A stretch of DNA of 64,000 nucleotides from an uncultured bacterium (GCA_949284415.1 CASDVM010000043.1:1-64000), one strand, 5' to 3'. Shown: positions 25,450 to 34,299, counted from the first letter of the stretch. Notes: a model not told the origin generated them from the sequence alone. Numbers and translations are program-made.

Positions 25450-26304
25450 TTAGTACGGATAATCTTTCGGAAACTGCCAGCCGTTCATTATTATCCATTG
25501 TGCACAGCAGACTCCTGCTCCTGTTTTGCTGCAGTTTGATTTTATGCTGTTTATGTCATAGTTATGGCAGTTTGGTAATATCCCTTTACCTTTGACACGT
25601 ATAAAGATAAAAAAATCTTTACCGATTGTATTTGGACCTCTGGAACCGTTTATGTCTATATAAATACTGCTGCTTTCGACAGTACTGCCATCAGAATTTG
25701 TATCTGTGCTTGATATTGAATAAAGAATACCGTCTGTTGTTATAAATGGTATGCGAAGAGCAGGTTTGCTGAACGTAAGAGTATAATCCAAGCCGTTCAT
25801 TCTGGTCCATGGATATATATTTTTATAATTACATTCAGAATATGTATTACAAATTTTTAAAACATTAAAATATGGCAGCCAGTATTTTTGCAGATATTCA
25901 GATGAACCGAGAGAAAATGCTGAGTCCCAGTATTCGTATTCCCCATTATCGGCTTCAGATAATTTTAATGCTTGATTAATAGTTGTGTAAGCTTTTTTTA
26001 ATCTTGATAAAGTTTCCTGCCTTTTGTAGTGTCCAATAACAGAAGGCATTGTAATTGCGGCAACTACGCCGATAATGCCTAAGGTTATCAAGACCTCGGC
26101 AAGAGTAAATGCGGCTCGTTTTTTAAGTGAAGTGTGAAGAGTGAAACGTGAAGTGCATTTCCCTCTTCCCTTGCGGAGATGGGTAGGGAGATTCTGAAAC
26201 AAGTTCAGAATGACACTTATATCAAAATAACCTAAATAAAATTTAAAACCTGAAAACGCCCTAATGTGGCGGGTCAAGCGGCTACGCTTGCGGGGGGGGG
26301 GCAC
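25450..26304 (-). CDS. Type IV prepilin-like protein downstream of a C10 tract (probably phase-off)
   Basis: The prepilin core KKRAAFTLAEVLITLGIIG starts near residue 61 of the open frame (Phe66 as +1, Glu at +5). The domain includes YIDINGSRGPNTIGKDFF and a cysteine-rich end (CHNY, CSKTGAGVCC). The leader translates a palindromic repeat (SVILNLFQNLP). In this frame there is no ATG and no ribosome site before the core: GTG 26304 lies inside the leader of another frame. The good start is ATG 26325-26327, joined in frame only if the C tract is eleven (or eight) rather than ten. Confidence 0.72.
   Translation of the reverse strand: MPPPRKRSRLTRHIRAFSGFKFYLGYFDISVILNLFQNLPTHLRKGRGKCTSRFTLHTSLKKRAAFTLAEVLITLGIIGVVAAITMPSVIGHYKRQETLSRLKKAYTTINQALKLSEADNGEYEYWDSAFSLGSSEYLQKYWLPYFNVLKICNTYSECNYKNIYPWTRMNGLDYTLTFSKPALRIPFITTDGILYSISSTDTNSDGSTVESSSIYIDINGSRGPNTIGKDFFIFIRVKGKGILPNCHNYDINSIKSNCSKTGAGVCCAQWIIMNGWQFPKDYPY
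26189..26215. repeat. REP-like palindromic repeat inside a prepilin leader
   Basis: AGATTCTGAAACAAGTTCAG plus AATGACA, read through in the prepilin frame as VILNLFQNL. Confidence 0.75.
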
Positions 26305-26327
26305 TTCAAAGCTTCTCTGCTAAACAT
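26274..26327 (-). other. Leader ORF with C10 tract upstream of a prepilin frame
   Basis: AGGAGG then ATG at 26325-26327. The peptide MFSREALKCPPPASVAA stops at TGA 26274-26276. Its N-terminus resembles that of the left-edge leader (MDREELRIAPPP). A one-base gain in the tract fuses it to the prepilin frame. Confidence 0.6.
26292..26301. repeat. G10 homopolymer tract (C10 in the gene)
   Basis: Ten G on the plus strand, 26 bases after the minus-strand leader ATG. Confidence 0.9.
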
Positions 26328-26353
26328 ATTTCATCCTCCTGATTTTATTCTTT

Positions 26354-26382
26354 ATTATTTACGATTTTTTAATTTTTGTCAA
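26354..26382 (-). promoter_or_regulatory. Sigma70-type promoter of the prepilin locus
   Basis: Minus strand TTGACA (26382-26377), 17-base spacer with AAAAAATCGTA, -10 AATAAT (26359-26354). Nearly identical in boxes, spacing and spacer end to 123-151. Confidence 0.65.
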
Positions 26383-26420
26383 TATTAATTTAACTATTGT
26401 TTTTATTTTTTGTTTGAGTT

Positions 26421-26429
26421 TGCTATAAT
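26421..26429 (+). promoter_or_regulatory. Extended -10 promoter directly before dnaX
   Basis: TGCTATAAT with TATAAT at 26424-26429, only six bases before ATG 26436. No ribosome site fits between them, so dnaX is predicted to have a leaderless mRNA. Confidence 0.55.
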
Positions 26430-26435
26430 CAAATT

Positions 26436-28310
26436 ATGAACGAAAAATACATACCTTTATACAGAAAATACCGCCCGCAAAAGTTAGAGGAAGTTGTAGG
26501 ACAGGAACATATTAAAAAAGCTTTAAAAAATGCAATTGAGCTGAATAAAATTTCTCATGCGTATCTTTTTACGGGACCGAGAGGAACAGGTAAAACTTCT
26601 ACGGCAAGAATTTTTGCCAAATCTTTGAACTGTAAAGAAGGCCCGACAATCAACCCTTGCGGAGTTTGCGAAAACTGTGTCGATATAACAAATTCAACTC
26701 CGATGGATGTTATAGAAATCGATGCTGCCAGTAACAGAAAAGTTGAAGATGCGCAGAATATTCTTGAAAAGGTTATGTATGCGCCTGTAAACAGCAGGTA
26801 TAAAATTTATATTATTGACGAAGTTCACATGCTTTCTACTACGGCCTTTAATGCGTTATTGAAAACTCTTGAAGAACCGCCCGAAAATGTGATTTTTATT
26901 CTTGCTACGACTGAAGTCCATAAAGTTCTTGATACAATAAAAAGCCGCTGCCAGAGATTTGATTTTAAGCGTATTACAACTGATGATATAGTAAAACATC
27001 TTCGTTATATTTCTGATAAGGAGAAGATTAATATAACTGATGATGCACTTTTTACTATCGCTAAAAATTCTGCGGGCGGTATGCGCGACAGTATAGCTCT
27101 TCTTGATCAGTTAAGTGTTTTAGACGGAGAGGAAGCTATTTCTACGGATGATATAAACAATCTTTTAGGACGTCTTTCATTTGACACGCTGAATTCTCTC
27201 GCGGATAAAATTGTTAATTCAAAACCGCAGCAAGCTATTGAAGAATTGGAAAATATTTACAATTCCGGTAATGAACCTGTTCAAATTCTGACAAACCTGA
27301 TGGATTATTTAAAAAATCTTTTAATTGTAAAAAATTGCAGAAAAGAAATTGCATTTGAATTAACGCAGGCAAATGATGCTCAAGTGAAAGCTCTTTCTTC
27401 TCAGGCTGAAAATGTCGAAACTCATCAGATTGTTTTTTTGATAGATAAGTGTTCGGAATATATAAAAGAATTGAAACTTACAAACAATCCGCGTCTGTGG
27501 CTGGAAGTCGCAATAATTGATCTTGCGAATTTGACGGAAAACACATCTCTGGTTGAACTGCAAAGCAGAATTGCAAGATTGGAAGGCGGAAATGTTCAGC
27601 CGGCTAAAGTCTCGGCTTATAAAACTGCTCCGGCTCCTGTTATGAAGCCTGAAATGCAAAAAGCGGAACATGCAAAACCTGATATAGTATTGCATAAAGA
27701 TGCAGAAAGCATACCGGTTCAACAGAAACCTCAGGAAAAAGTGCCTGTTGAAGCAAAAGTTGAAAATATTTCGAATGATAATGATTTTTCTCCGATGCCG
27801 AAATCAAAACATTCGGATGGCGGTGATATTTCCGTTCTGTGGAGCAGACTGCTGGAAAATGTTCACAGCGCTCCAACCAGAGCTTTATTAAAACAGTGGG
27901 CTAATCCTGTAAAAATCGCTCCTGATGAGACAATTTTGACAATGAAAAATGAAATTTTCTTAAATCAGGTGCAGTCAGGCTCTAAAAAACAGGCAGTTGT
28001 CGATGCCGTAAATGCCCTGTTTGCGCAGGAAAATTCAAATGTAATAATAAGGCTTCCGCATGCAGATGATGTTCAGGTTCAACCTGCTTCTGTTCCCGAA
28101 GTTCATCAAGAACAGCCAAAGCCTAAACCTTCTCCGGTCATGAAGCCTGTTCAAATGGAGCCTGAAGTTCAGCCTGAGGAAGTTGAAAAATTGAAAGAAG
28201 AAATTCATAAACCTGCGAAAAGTGAAAGTGCTTCAAAAATTGTTGACTCTTTGCATTCTGATAATGTTAATATGGTAATGGAAATTTTTGAAGGAAAAGT
28301 TATAGATTAA
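26436..28310 (+). CDS. dnaX: DNA polymerase III subunit gamma/tau
   Basis: Clamp-loader ATPase, 624 residues. N-terminus YIPLYRKYRPQKLEEVVGQEH; Walker A GPRGTGKTSTA; zinc-binding cysteines CKEGPTINPCGVCENC; Walker B IIDEVHML; sensor ILATTEVHKV and SRCQRFDF. After domain III the region from about 385 is Pro/Lys/Glu-rich and low in complexity, with a folded piece at about 460-540 (tau-specific). It is followed 11 bases later by a small unknown gene. Confidence 0.96.
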   Translation: MNEKYIPLYRKYRPQKLEEVVGQEHIKKALKNAIELNKISHAYLFTGPRGTGKTSTARIFAKSLNCKEGPTINPCGVCENCVDITNSTPMDVIEIDAASNRKVEDAQNILEKVMYAPVNSRYKIYIIDEVHMLSTTAFNALLKTLEEPPENVIFILATTEVHKVLDTIKSRCQRFDFKRITTDDIVKHLRYISDKEKINITDDALFTIAKNSAGGMRDSIALLDQLSVLDGEEAISTDDINNLLGRLSFDTLNSLADKIVNSKPQQAIEELENIYNSGNEPVQILTNLMDYLKNLLIVKNCRKEIAFELTQANDAQVKALSSQAENVETHQIVFLIDKCSEYIKELKLTNNPRLWLEVAIIDLANLTENTSLVELQSRIARLEGGNVQPAKVSAYKTAPAPVMKPEMQKAEHAKPDIVLHKDAESIPVQQKPQEKVPVEAKVENISNDNDFSPMPKSKHSDGGDISVLWSRLLENVHSAPTRALLKQWANPVKIAPDETILTMKNEIFLNQVQSGSKKQAVVDAVNALFAQENSNVIIRLPHADDVQVQPASVPEVHQEQPKPKPSPVMKPVQMEPEVQPEEVEKLKEEIHKPAKSESASKIVDSLHSDNVNMVMEIFEGKVID

Positions 28311-28321
28311 AGGAGTAAATT

Positions 28322-28684
28322 ATGAAAATTCAAAATATTAATTCTGTTAATTTCGGAAAACATCCTGTAACCGGAAAAGTTGAATCAGGCGAAGAGGATT
28401 TCATTTTTCTAAATCAGTCTGATAAGTTAACCGTTATTTATGATATGCTCTGCGAACAGAAAGATTCTTTGAAAAGTTTATCAGACCGTCAGTATGACAG
28501 ACACAATGCGTTGAAAAGTGATTTAAAAACTTTATCTTTAAATCAGAAAAAGATGCATGATTTTAACAAACATGCTTTTGATGTTATTGCAACAAATTGT
28601 TCGGGGCGTGAGTATATTGCAAAAGATGCACTGGCTAATTTAGAATTTCAGTATAATCGTAATAAACTTAATGTTGTAGGTTAA
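28322..28684 (+). CDS. Small hypothetical protein with an N-terminal NFGK motif
   Basis: 120 residues, AAAGGAG before ATG 28322, co-directional with dnaX. N-terminus MKIQNINSVNFGKHPVTG; the rest is hydrophilic and helical (a coiled-coil-like stretch at 45-85). It resembles the starts of the proteins at 49616 and 51364 (short polar segment then F-x-G). No family is recognised; it is convergent with the next gene, overlapping it by four bases. Confidence 0.6.
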   Translation: MKIQNINSVNFGKHPVTGKVESGEEDFIFLNQSDKLTVIYDMLCEQKDSLKSLSDRQYDRHNALKSDLKTLSLNQKKMHDFNKHAFDVIATNCSGREYIAKDALANLEFQYNRNKLNVVG

Positions 28685-30006
28685 GCAATTTTTACGGTAT
28701 TAAATTTAAACGCTTCCAAACTTTCAGAAAAATAATCTTTTGGTAAGCCGGCTTTGAGTTTTAGATGTCCTAAAAACTCATGTTTATCAGGAAGCTGCTC
28801 CCATACATCAGGTAAAAATACCGATTGATAATTGCCATCCCGTATAATAAGTCCGTCAACTGCGGGTGCTAAATTTTCAAGAAGCTCATCTTCCGTTTCA
28901 AATTCAATTCTTTCAGGTTTTGAAAGAAGCGACACTCCTATTGTTATTTTGTTGTATTCATTTAGTGTCAGTGCGGGAAACCTCGGGTCAGAAAAAGCTG
29001 CAGCGTGCGCATTATGTATCAAATCTTTTATCAGCGGTTTGTGCGCAATAATTGAACCGATGCAGCCGCGTAAAATTCCGTCAAGCTCGAGAGTTACAAA
29101 AGATGCGCCGTATTCTTCAAACACGCAGTCATAATTGCTTATTCGGGGTTGACCTAGCTGTAAGCCTGAGAGTATACTCTCCTTGCAGATTTTTTTTACA
29201 AAATCTGAGTAATATTCTTTTATATAATTATTTTTTTGACCTTCATATAAAAACCAGCTCCCATAGCCTACAACACGTGATGAATCTCCTGTTGCGGCGG
29301 AAGAGTTTGTAAGCCCTGTCCTTATCAGCGAAAAGTTTTTCTTTTTTGTAAATTCAATAAGTCCGCAAATTCCGACTGCCCCGCAGGCCTGCTCCTGTTC
29401 AAAGTTTGAAAAGTTATTTTCTTCAATCATTCTTGCAGTGTAGCCGTCAATTTTAAAAGCTTCTTTTTCAGGATAAAAATGGCTCAAATCGCTTGATATA
29501 ACAAATACATTATCTTCATCTGCCCAAAAATGTTCAAGAGTTCCGCATAAATTTTTAAAATTTTCACATCCGTATAAAACAGGTACAATTCTTGCAGAGG
29601 GAAGAAAATATTTTATTAAAGGAAGCTGAACCTCTATTGAATGTTCCCTTTCAAAAGCAAAATTTACTGTTGAGCAATCGAATAATTCTTTAACATTTTG
29701 TACAAGCTCTTTATTTATTTCAATATCTCCGAGTGGAGTTTCAAACGCGTCATAGTCGCATACCGTGCAGCCGAAAATCCTTTCGTAATGCGCAGGCGCA
29801 AATATAAATACATTTTTTGCATCTCTTTTAAGATGCTGCACACCTTTTGCCGCGAGCTTTCCTGAATAAATATACCCCGCATGAGGAACAATTACGGCAC
29901 GAGAAGTGTATACAGGAGGTTGTATTTCAAAACTCCCGATTAAATTTGTAAGTTCCTCTTTATCTGACGGATAAAATGTTCCTGCTGATGCTGATTTTTT
30001 CTTCAT
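28681..30006 (-). CDS. Fused AmmeMemoRadiSam protein B (Memo-like) and protein A (AMMECR1)
   Basis: 441 residues. The first part (about 1-262) is a Memo/dioxygenase-fold protein: PHAGYIYSGKLA, FAPAHYERIFG, REHSIEVQLP, ISSDLSHFYP supply the metal-site residues. The second (about 270-441) is AMMECR1 with LRGCIGSIIAHKPL and DPRFPALTLNEYNKI. In many genomes these are separate genes beside a radical SAM enzyme (AmrS); here they are one polypeptide and no radical SAM gene is in the window. The biochemical role is unsettled. Confidence 0.9.
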   Translation of the reverse strand: MKKKSASAGTFYPSDKEELTNLIGSFEIQPPVYTSRAVIVPHAGYIYSGKLAAKGVQHLKRDAKNVFIFAPAHYERIFGCTVCDYDAFETPLGDIEINKELVQNVKELFDCSTVNFAFEREHSIEVQLPLIKYFLPSARIVPVLYGCENFKNLCGTLEHFWADEDNVFVISSDLSHFYPEKEAFKIDGYTARMIEENNFSNFEQEQACGAVGICGLIEFTKKKNFSLIRTGLTNSSAATGDSSRVVGYGSWFLYEGQKNNYIKEYYSDFVKKICKESILSGLQLGQPRISNYDCVFEEYGASFVTLELDGILRGCIGSIIAHKPLIKDLIHNAHAAAFSDPRFPALTLNEYNKITIGVSLLSKPERIEFETEDELLENLAPAVDGLIIRDGNYQSVFLPDVWEQLPDKHEFLGHLKLKAGLPKDYFSESLEAFKFNTVKIA

Positions 30007-30030
30007 AAAATTTATTATACAACTTTTTTC

Positions 30031-31074
30031 TTATTTTGAAATAGGATAGTAAGTTAATAAAATATCAGAACCAAACATTTCCTGATTCGTAATTTTGAAA
30101 TTGCAGCTTTCGTTTATGTTTTCGATATGCCTGAAATCAAAACAGGATAAAGAAGAGTTGTCGCCTGTGATTTTTGGTGCAATGAAATGATAAATTTTAT
30201 CGGAGTATTTTAAAATTTCTCCGTTCAAATGACCTCCGCTTTCAACCAGAATACTTTTTATACCTAAATCAAATGCTTTTTTTAAAATAAATTCAAGGTC
30301 AAGTTTTTCGTTTATAACAGGTGTTTTTATAAAATTTATTCCGCCTTCGAACATATCAAGAGACGCATTAAACAGGTATATTTCTCCATCTTTGTATATC
30401 GGTGCTTCAAGATTTGTTTTGAGTTCTCTGTCAAGAATAATTTTCTTTCTATGAGCCATTGTCGGGTTATCTGCAAGAATAGTTGAAGATGTTGTTAAAA
30501 TTGCATCATAACGATTTCTTATTTTTTTTACTTCATTTCGGGCTTTACTTGATGTAATCCATTTTGAAGAGCCATTAGATGTTGCGATTTTGCCATCAAG
30601 AGTTGTTGCAGTTTTTAGGGCTACAAATACTTCATTCTTTGTCATGTTTTTAATGAATACTTCATTTAAAATTTTGCACTCATCTTCAAGCACATTTTCA
30701 ACAACTTCAATCCCTGCATTTTTTAATTTTCGGATACCGTTTCCCGCAACAATTGGGTTAACATCCTGCATTCCGATAACAACTTTTTTTATTCCGCGTT
30801 CAATAATTAAATCAGCGCAGGGCGGAGTCTTTCCGTAATGCGAACAGGGCTCAAGGTTAACAATCAGCGTTCCGCCCGTTTCTTCCCCGTTGTGAAGTTT
30901 TAAGAGAGCATCACGTTCCGCATGATTATCCCCGTATTTACGGTGATAACCTGTTGAAATTTCGTTCCCGTCTTTATCAAGTATTACGCATCCTACAAGC
31001 GGATTTGGAGAAGTCAGTCCTTCGGCCTGCTTTGCCAGTTCTATACATTTTTTCATTAATAAGTTATATTGCAT
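30031..31074 (-). CDS. ribD: Bifunctional riboflavin biosynthesis deaminase/reductase RibD
   Basis: 347 residues: an N-terminal cytidine-deaminase-like domain with zinc site HAERDAL and EPCSHYGKTPPCAD, and a C-terminal reductase domain (KTATTLDGKIATSNGSSKWITS, ILVESGGHLNGE). Together they convert the first GTP-derived pyrimidine to the ribitylamino intermediate. It stands alone, without ribE/ribBA/ribH. No FMN riboswitch is seen upstream; that gap holds only repeats. Confidence 0.95.
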   Translation of the reverse strand: MQYNLLMKKCIELAKQAEGLTSPNPLVGCVILDKDGNEISTGYHRKYGDNHAERDALLKLHNGEETGGTLIVNLEPCSHYGKTPPCADLIIERGIKKVVIGMQDVNPIVAGNGIRKLKNAGIEVVENVLEDECKILNEVFIKNMTKNEVFVALKTATTLDGKIATSNGSSKWITSSKARNEVKKIRNRYDAILTTSSTILADNPTMAHRKKIILDRELKTNLEAPIYKDGEIYLFNASLDMFEGGINFIKTPVINEKLDLEFILKKAFDLGIKSILVESGGHLNGEILKYSDKIYHFIAPKITGDNSSLSCFDFRHIENINESCNFKITNQEMFGSDILLTYYPISK

Positions 31075-31113
31075 ATTTGCATTGTACTATAAAATTTGTT
31101 ATATAAGAATAAC

Positions 31114-31140
31114 GGATCCCGAAACAAGTTCGGGATGACA
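31114..31140. repeat. REP-like palindromic repeat
   Basis: GGATCCCGAAACAAGTTCGG plus GATGACA, first of three copies clustered between ribD and the hydrolase gene. Confidence 0.8.
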
Positions 31141-31157
31141 AAAACAAGAATATAGCA

Positions 31158-31183
31158 GTCATGCTGAACTTGGTTCAGCATCT
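31158..31183. repeat. REP-like palindromic repeat
   Basis: GTCATGCTGAACTTGGTTCA plus GCATCT, second of the cluster, in the opposite orientation to the first. Confidence 0.75.
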
Positions 31184-31196
31184 ATTAAACAAGCAC

Positions 31197-31219
31197 GACC
31201 CTGAAACAAGTTCAGTGTG
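31197..31219. repeat. REP-like palindromic repeat, degenerate
   Basis: CGACCCTGAAACAAGTTCAG plus TGT, third of the cluster, with a degraded end. Confidence 0.6.
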
Positions 31220-31273
31220 TTGTAAGTCTCAGGCAAAATATGTATAAAAGACAGAGAAAAAAAGGAGTAAGCT

Positions 31274-31936
31274 ATGGATTTAAAATATATAGGACACAGT
31301 GCTTTTGAAATTAAATTAAAAGATAATTCAATCATGATTGACCCTTACGTCAGTATCAATCCGAAATATGACTGGCATAAAGCTAATATCACTGACATAT
31401 TTTTAACTCATGCACACGGAGACCATCTGGGGCAGGCCATAGAAGTTGCAAAAGAAAAAGATGCAACGATTACTGCTATTGTTGAACTCGCACAATACTG
31501 CAAAGAGCAGGGATGTAAAGTGCGGGCTGTAAATTTTGGCGGGTGGATTAATTATGATTGGGGCAGAGTTGTATTTGTTCCAGCTTTTCATACCAGCACA
31601 CTGCCTGACGGGCGTTATGCAGGCGAACCAGCAGGAATTGTTTTTGATGTAGAAAAAGTCAGAATTTACCATGCGGGTGATACGGCTTTGACGCCAGAAA
31701 TGAAAACAATTAAAGAGTTGTACAGACCGAATATCGCAATGCTTCCTATCGGCGGCCATTACACTATGGATGTCGAACACGCAGCAGTTGCTGCTGACTG
31801 GATCGGTGCGCAGACAGTAATTCCTATGCATTACAATACATTCCCGGAAATTCAGGCTGATTTAGAAAAATTTATGAAGCTTATTCAGGTTAATAATTCA
31901 AATTGTGTAATTTTGAACCCTGAAAAAGTTGATTAG
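31274..31936 (+). CDS. Metal-dependent hydrolase, UPF0173 (metallo-beta-lactamase fold)
   Basis: 220 residues, AAAGGAG before ATG 31274. N-terminus MDLKYIGHSAFEI; zinc motif THAHGDHLG; YHAGDTALTPEM; IPMHYNTFPEI. Length and motifs match the UPF0173/YtkL group, whose substrates are unknown. Confidence 0.9.
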   Translation: MDLKYIGHSAFEIKLKDNSIMIDPYVSINPKYDWHKANITDIFLTHAHGDHLGQAIEVAKEKDATITAIVELAQYCKEQGCKVRAVNFGGWINYDWGRVVFVPAFHTSTLPDGRYAGEPAGIVFDVEKVRIYHAGDTALTPEMKTIKELYRPNIAMLPIGGHYTMDVEHAAVAADWIGAQTVIPMHYNTFPEIQADLEKFMKLIQVNNSNCVILNPEKVD

Positions 31937-31996
31937 CCTGATTTGCTATTGAAAATTGCGTTAATCAGCTAAAATATTTTGATGTGGAGATAAATT

Positions 31997-32956
31997 ATGG
32001 ATATCTTATTTGTTATAGACAGAATTGAACTCAAATATTTTGAGTTTAATAATCTTGTTACAAACTTTTGGATAATAAGAGAATTTTTGTTCTCAAACAA
32101 AAAAGTCTTTATTACTACAATTGATAATTTAAGTCTTGATAACGGTATTCCCTTCATGCATTGCTATGAGGCTTTTGAAAAAGACGGAAATATTTTTTAT
32201 GATAAAACGTTAAAAGCTTTTAGAATAAATGATTTTTCTCTTGTTATGTTTCGTCCGGATCCTCCTGTTGATCTGGATTATATTAATGCAACTTATATTT
32301 TTGATTTCGTAGACAGGGCTAAAACCTTAATACTAAATGACCCGCGTGCAATTAGAAATTTTAACGAAAAAATGCATGCGGTAAAATTTCTTGATTTAAT
32401 GCCTGAAAATATAGTAACTTCATCAAAGGCAGATATAATGGAATTTTTGAAAAAACATGATGAAATTGTTTTAAAGCCATTGAATGCCTGTTTTGGATCG
32501 GGTGTTATGACCCTAAAAAGAGGTGATAAAAATACGGCTGTTATAATCAATGCAATGACTAAAAATCAGACTCAGCTTATAATGGTTCAAAAATACATTC
32601 CAAAAGCGCGCTTTGGCGACAAGCGTGTAATGTTTCTCGGTGATGAAGTTCTTGATGTTTGTGTGCAGAAACTTCCGTCTAATGATGATTTCAAATTTAA
32701 CGAACACTGCGACAGTAATATTATAAAGGCAGAATTAACCGGGAGTGAGAAAGAAAAATTTTCTCCTGTTGCAAAAGAATTGAACAAACTGGGTTTGCCG
32801 CTTGTCGGACTTGACGTAATTGATGAACAAATTATAGAAATAAATGTAACAAGTCCGTGTTACTTTATTAAAGAAATTAATTCACATTTTAACTGTCATC
32901 TTGAGAAAAAAATTAATGATTTTCTGCTTTCAAGAATTTGTACAGGTGTTATATAA
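31997..32956 (+). CDS. Glutathione synthetase-like ATP-grasp protein
   Basis: 319 residues with the prokaryotic GshB layout: an N-terminal pre-ATP-grasp domain (VMFRPDPPVDLDYINATYI), LNDPRAIRNFNEKM, an ATP-grasp core (VLKPLNACFGSGVMTL, YIPKARFGDKRVMFLGDEV) and C-terminal LDVIDEQIIEINVTSPCYF. The canonical ending NVTSPTGIxEI is altered to NVTSPCYFIKEI, in the glycine-rich loop. No gshA is nearby. It may be a true GshB or a relative acting on another peptide. Confidence 0.75.
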   Translation: MDILFVIDRIELKYFEFNNLVTNFWIIREFLFSNKKVFITTIDNLSLDNGIPFMHCYEAFEKDGNIFYDKTLKAFRINDFSLVMFRPDPPVDLDYINATYIFDFVDRAKTLILNDPRAIRNFNEKMHAVKFLDLMPENIVTSSKADIMEFLKKHDEIVLKPLNACFGSGVMTLKRGDKNTAVIINAMTKNQTQLIMVQKYIPKARFGDKRVMFLGDEVLDVCVQKLPSNDDFKFNEHCDSNIIKAELTGSEKEKFSPVAKELNKLGLPLVGLDVIDEQIIEINVTSPCYFIKEINSHFNCHLEKKINDFLLSRICTGVI

Positions 32957-32967
32957 GATATAATAAA

Positions 32968-32994
32968 GCGGAACTTGATTCTGTCAGGTTCCGC
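32968..32994. terminator. Hairpin between gshB-like gene and tsaD
   Basis: GCGGAACTTGA / TCAGGTTCCGC, an 11-bp stem with one G-U pair and a 5-base loop. The T-rich side is on the minus strand, so it fits best as a distal tsaD terminator. Confidence 0.55.
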
Positions 32995-33133
32995 AAAAAA
33001 GGTTTCATAGTATAGTTATTTTCCCAAGATGTTTTATCGGGTATAAATACCATACAAAAAATTTTTTGCTGATTTAATAGTGTAAAATTTACAATTTTTA
33101 ATACATTTAGTGTAAACTGCGATATAATTCCCA

Positions 33134-34234
33134 TTATTTAACTCTTGAAAATACTTCGGTATTAACATCGTCAAATGTGTTAGTGTTGAAGTAGGCGCAG
33201 GATGCTACCATTGCAGCATTATCCGTACAGTATTTCATCGGCGGGGCAAATACTTTATAGCCTTCGTTTTCAAGATTAAATATTTTTTTTCGAATTTCAG
33301 AATTCGCGGCAACACCGCCGGCTATTATAACCTGTTTGTAACCGCTTGATTCAAGCGCTTTTTTGAGTTTGTGAAGCAGTGTGGAAGAAACGGTTTCCTG
33401 AAAGCTTGCGCAGATATCTTTAACGGGTAAAAATCTCTCCGCCGCAATGCTGTCCACATCCTTTTCACAAGGGAGGCTTTTGTCTTTAAAAGATTTTACA
33501 AGTCTGAGTACTGCAGTTTTAAGTCCGCTAAAGCTGAAGTTATATCCGTCAACACGCGCCTCAGGAAGTTTGAATGCATACGGATTGCCTTCCTGAGCGA
33601 GTTTATCGAGTTTCGGCCCTCCTGGGTATGGCAGACCTATCAGCCTTGCAACTTTGTCATAAGCTTCGCCTACAGCATCATCAACTGTTTCCCCTATAAT
33701 TGTCTGTTCTGAATACGATTTAACATCAATTATCTGGGTGTGTCCGCCGCTTACCAAAAGAGCCATAAACGGAGGTTTTAAATCAGTATCAAGGTAGTTG
33801 CCGCAAAGATGCGCGTTTAAATGATTTACACCGATAAACGGCTTGTCATAGGTAAGCGCAAGAGTTTTTGCTGCATTAAGTCCGACAAGCAGGCAGCCGA
33901 CAAGTCCCGGGCCTACGGTTCCGGCAAATGCAGTTATATCTTCAGGATTGAGATTTGCATTTTCTTTTGCCTGTTTAAAGGCTTCATCTATAACAATATT
34001 AATTGAATCAAGATGTTCCCTTGCCGCAATTTCGGGAATTACTCCGCCGAATTGTGCATGGGTTTTAATCTGTGATGCTACAACATTCGCAATGACTTCT
34101 CTTCCGTTTTTTACTATTGCACAGGCCGTTTCATCACAGCTTGATTCTATTGCCATTATGTAATTATCGTATCCGCTTTCGGGACCGATTGTTACAGGTT
34201 CTTTAGAGAACAATTTATTTTTTATATTTTTCAT
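33134..34234 (-). CDS. tsaD: tRNA N6-threonylcarbamoyladenosine transferase TsaD
   Basis: Transfers the threonylcarbamoyl group to A37 of ANN-decoding tRNAs, with TsaB/TsaE. 366 residues from ATG 34234, which I prefer over an upstream in-frame TTG (34255). Core motifs: MAIESSCDETACAIV, GVNHLNAHL (metal histidines), LLVSGGHTQI, YPGGPKLDKLAQEG, VAANSEIRKK, and CTDNAAMVA. A 26-residue extension precedes the usual start (MAIESS). Confidence 0.95.
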   Translation of the reverse strand: MKNIKNKLFSKEPVTIGPESGYDNYIMAIESSCDETACAIVKNGREVIANVVASQIKTHAQFGGVIPEIAAREHLDSINIVIDEAFKQAKENANLNPEDITAFAGTVGPGLVGCLLVGLNAAKTLALTYDKPFIGVNHLNAHLCGNYLDTDLKPPFMALLVSGGHTQIIDVKSYSEQTIIGETVDDAVGEAYDKVARLIGLPYPGGPKLDKLAQEGNPYAFKLPEARVDGYNFSFSGLKTAVLRLVKSFKDKSLPCEKDVDSIAAERFLPVKDICASFQETVSSTLLHKLKKALESSGYKQVIIAGGVAANSEIRKKIFNLENEGYKVFAPPMKYCTDNAAMVASCAYFNTNTFDDVNTEVFSRVK

Positions 34235-34243
34235 AGTAGTATT

Positions 34244-34249
34244 ATTATA
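34244..34249 (-). promoter_or_regulatory. -10 box directly before tsaD
   Basis: TATAAT on the minus strand ends nine bases before ATG 34234, with no ribosome site between. Another predicted leaderless start. Confidence 0.45.
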
Positions 34250-34257
34250 GTACAAAG

Positions 34258-34284
34258 AGATTCTGAAACAAGTTCAGAATGTCA
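34258..34284. repeat. REP-like palindromic repeat
   Basis: AGATTCTGAAACAAGTTCAG plus AATGTCA, in the short gap between divergent tsaD and obgE. Its last bases supply a false upstream start (ATG 34279) for obgE. Confidence 0.75.
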
Positions 34285-34299
34285 GAAATTCATATAAAG

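Noticed and set aside
31075-31273. FMN riboswitch upstream of ribD
   Set aside because: The gap contains three palindromic repeats and none of the conserved RFN-element sequence blocks that I could recognise.
32949-33134. Minus-strand 61-codon ORF after tsaD
   Set aside because: It runs through a hairpin and AT-rich spacer and has no ribosome site or protein-like pattern.
34279-34299. Upstream start ATG 34279 for obgE
   Set aside because: It lies in a dispersed repeat; the conserved Obg N-terminus begins at ATG 34300.
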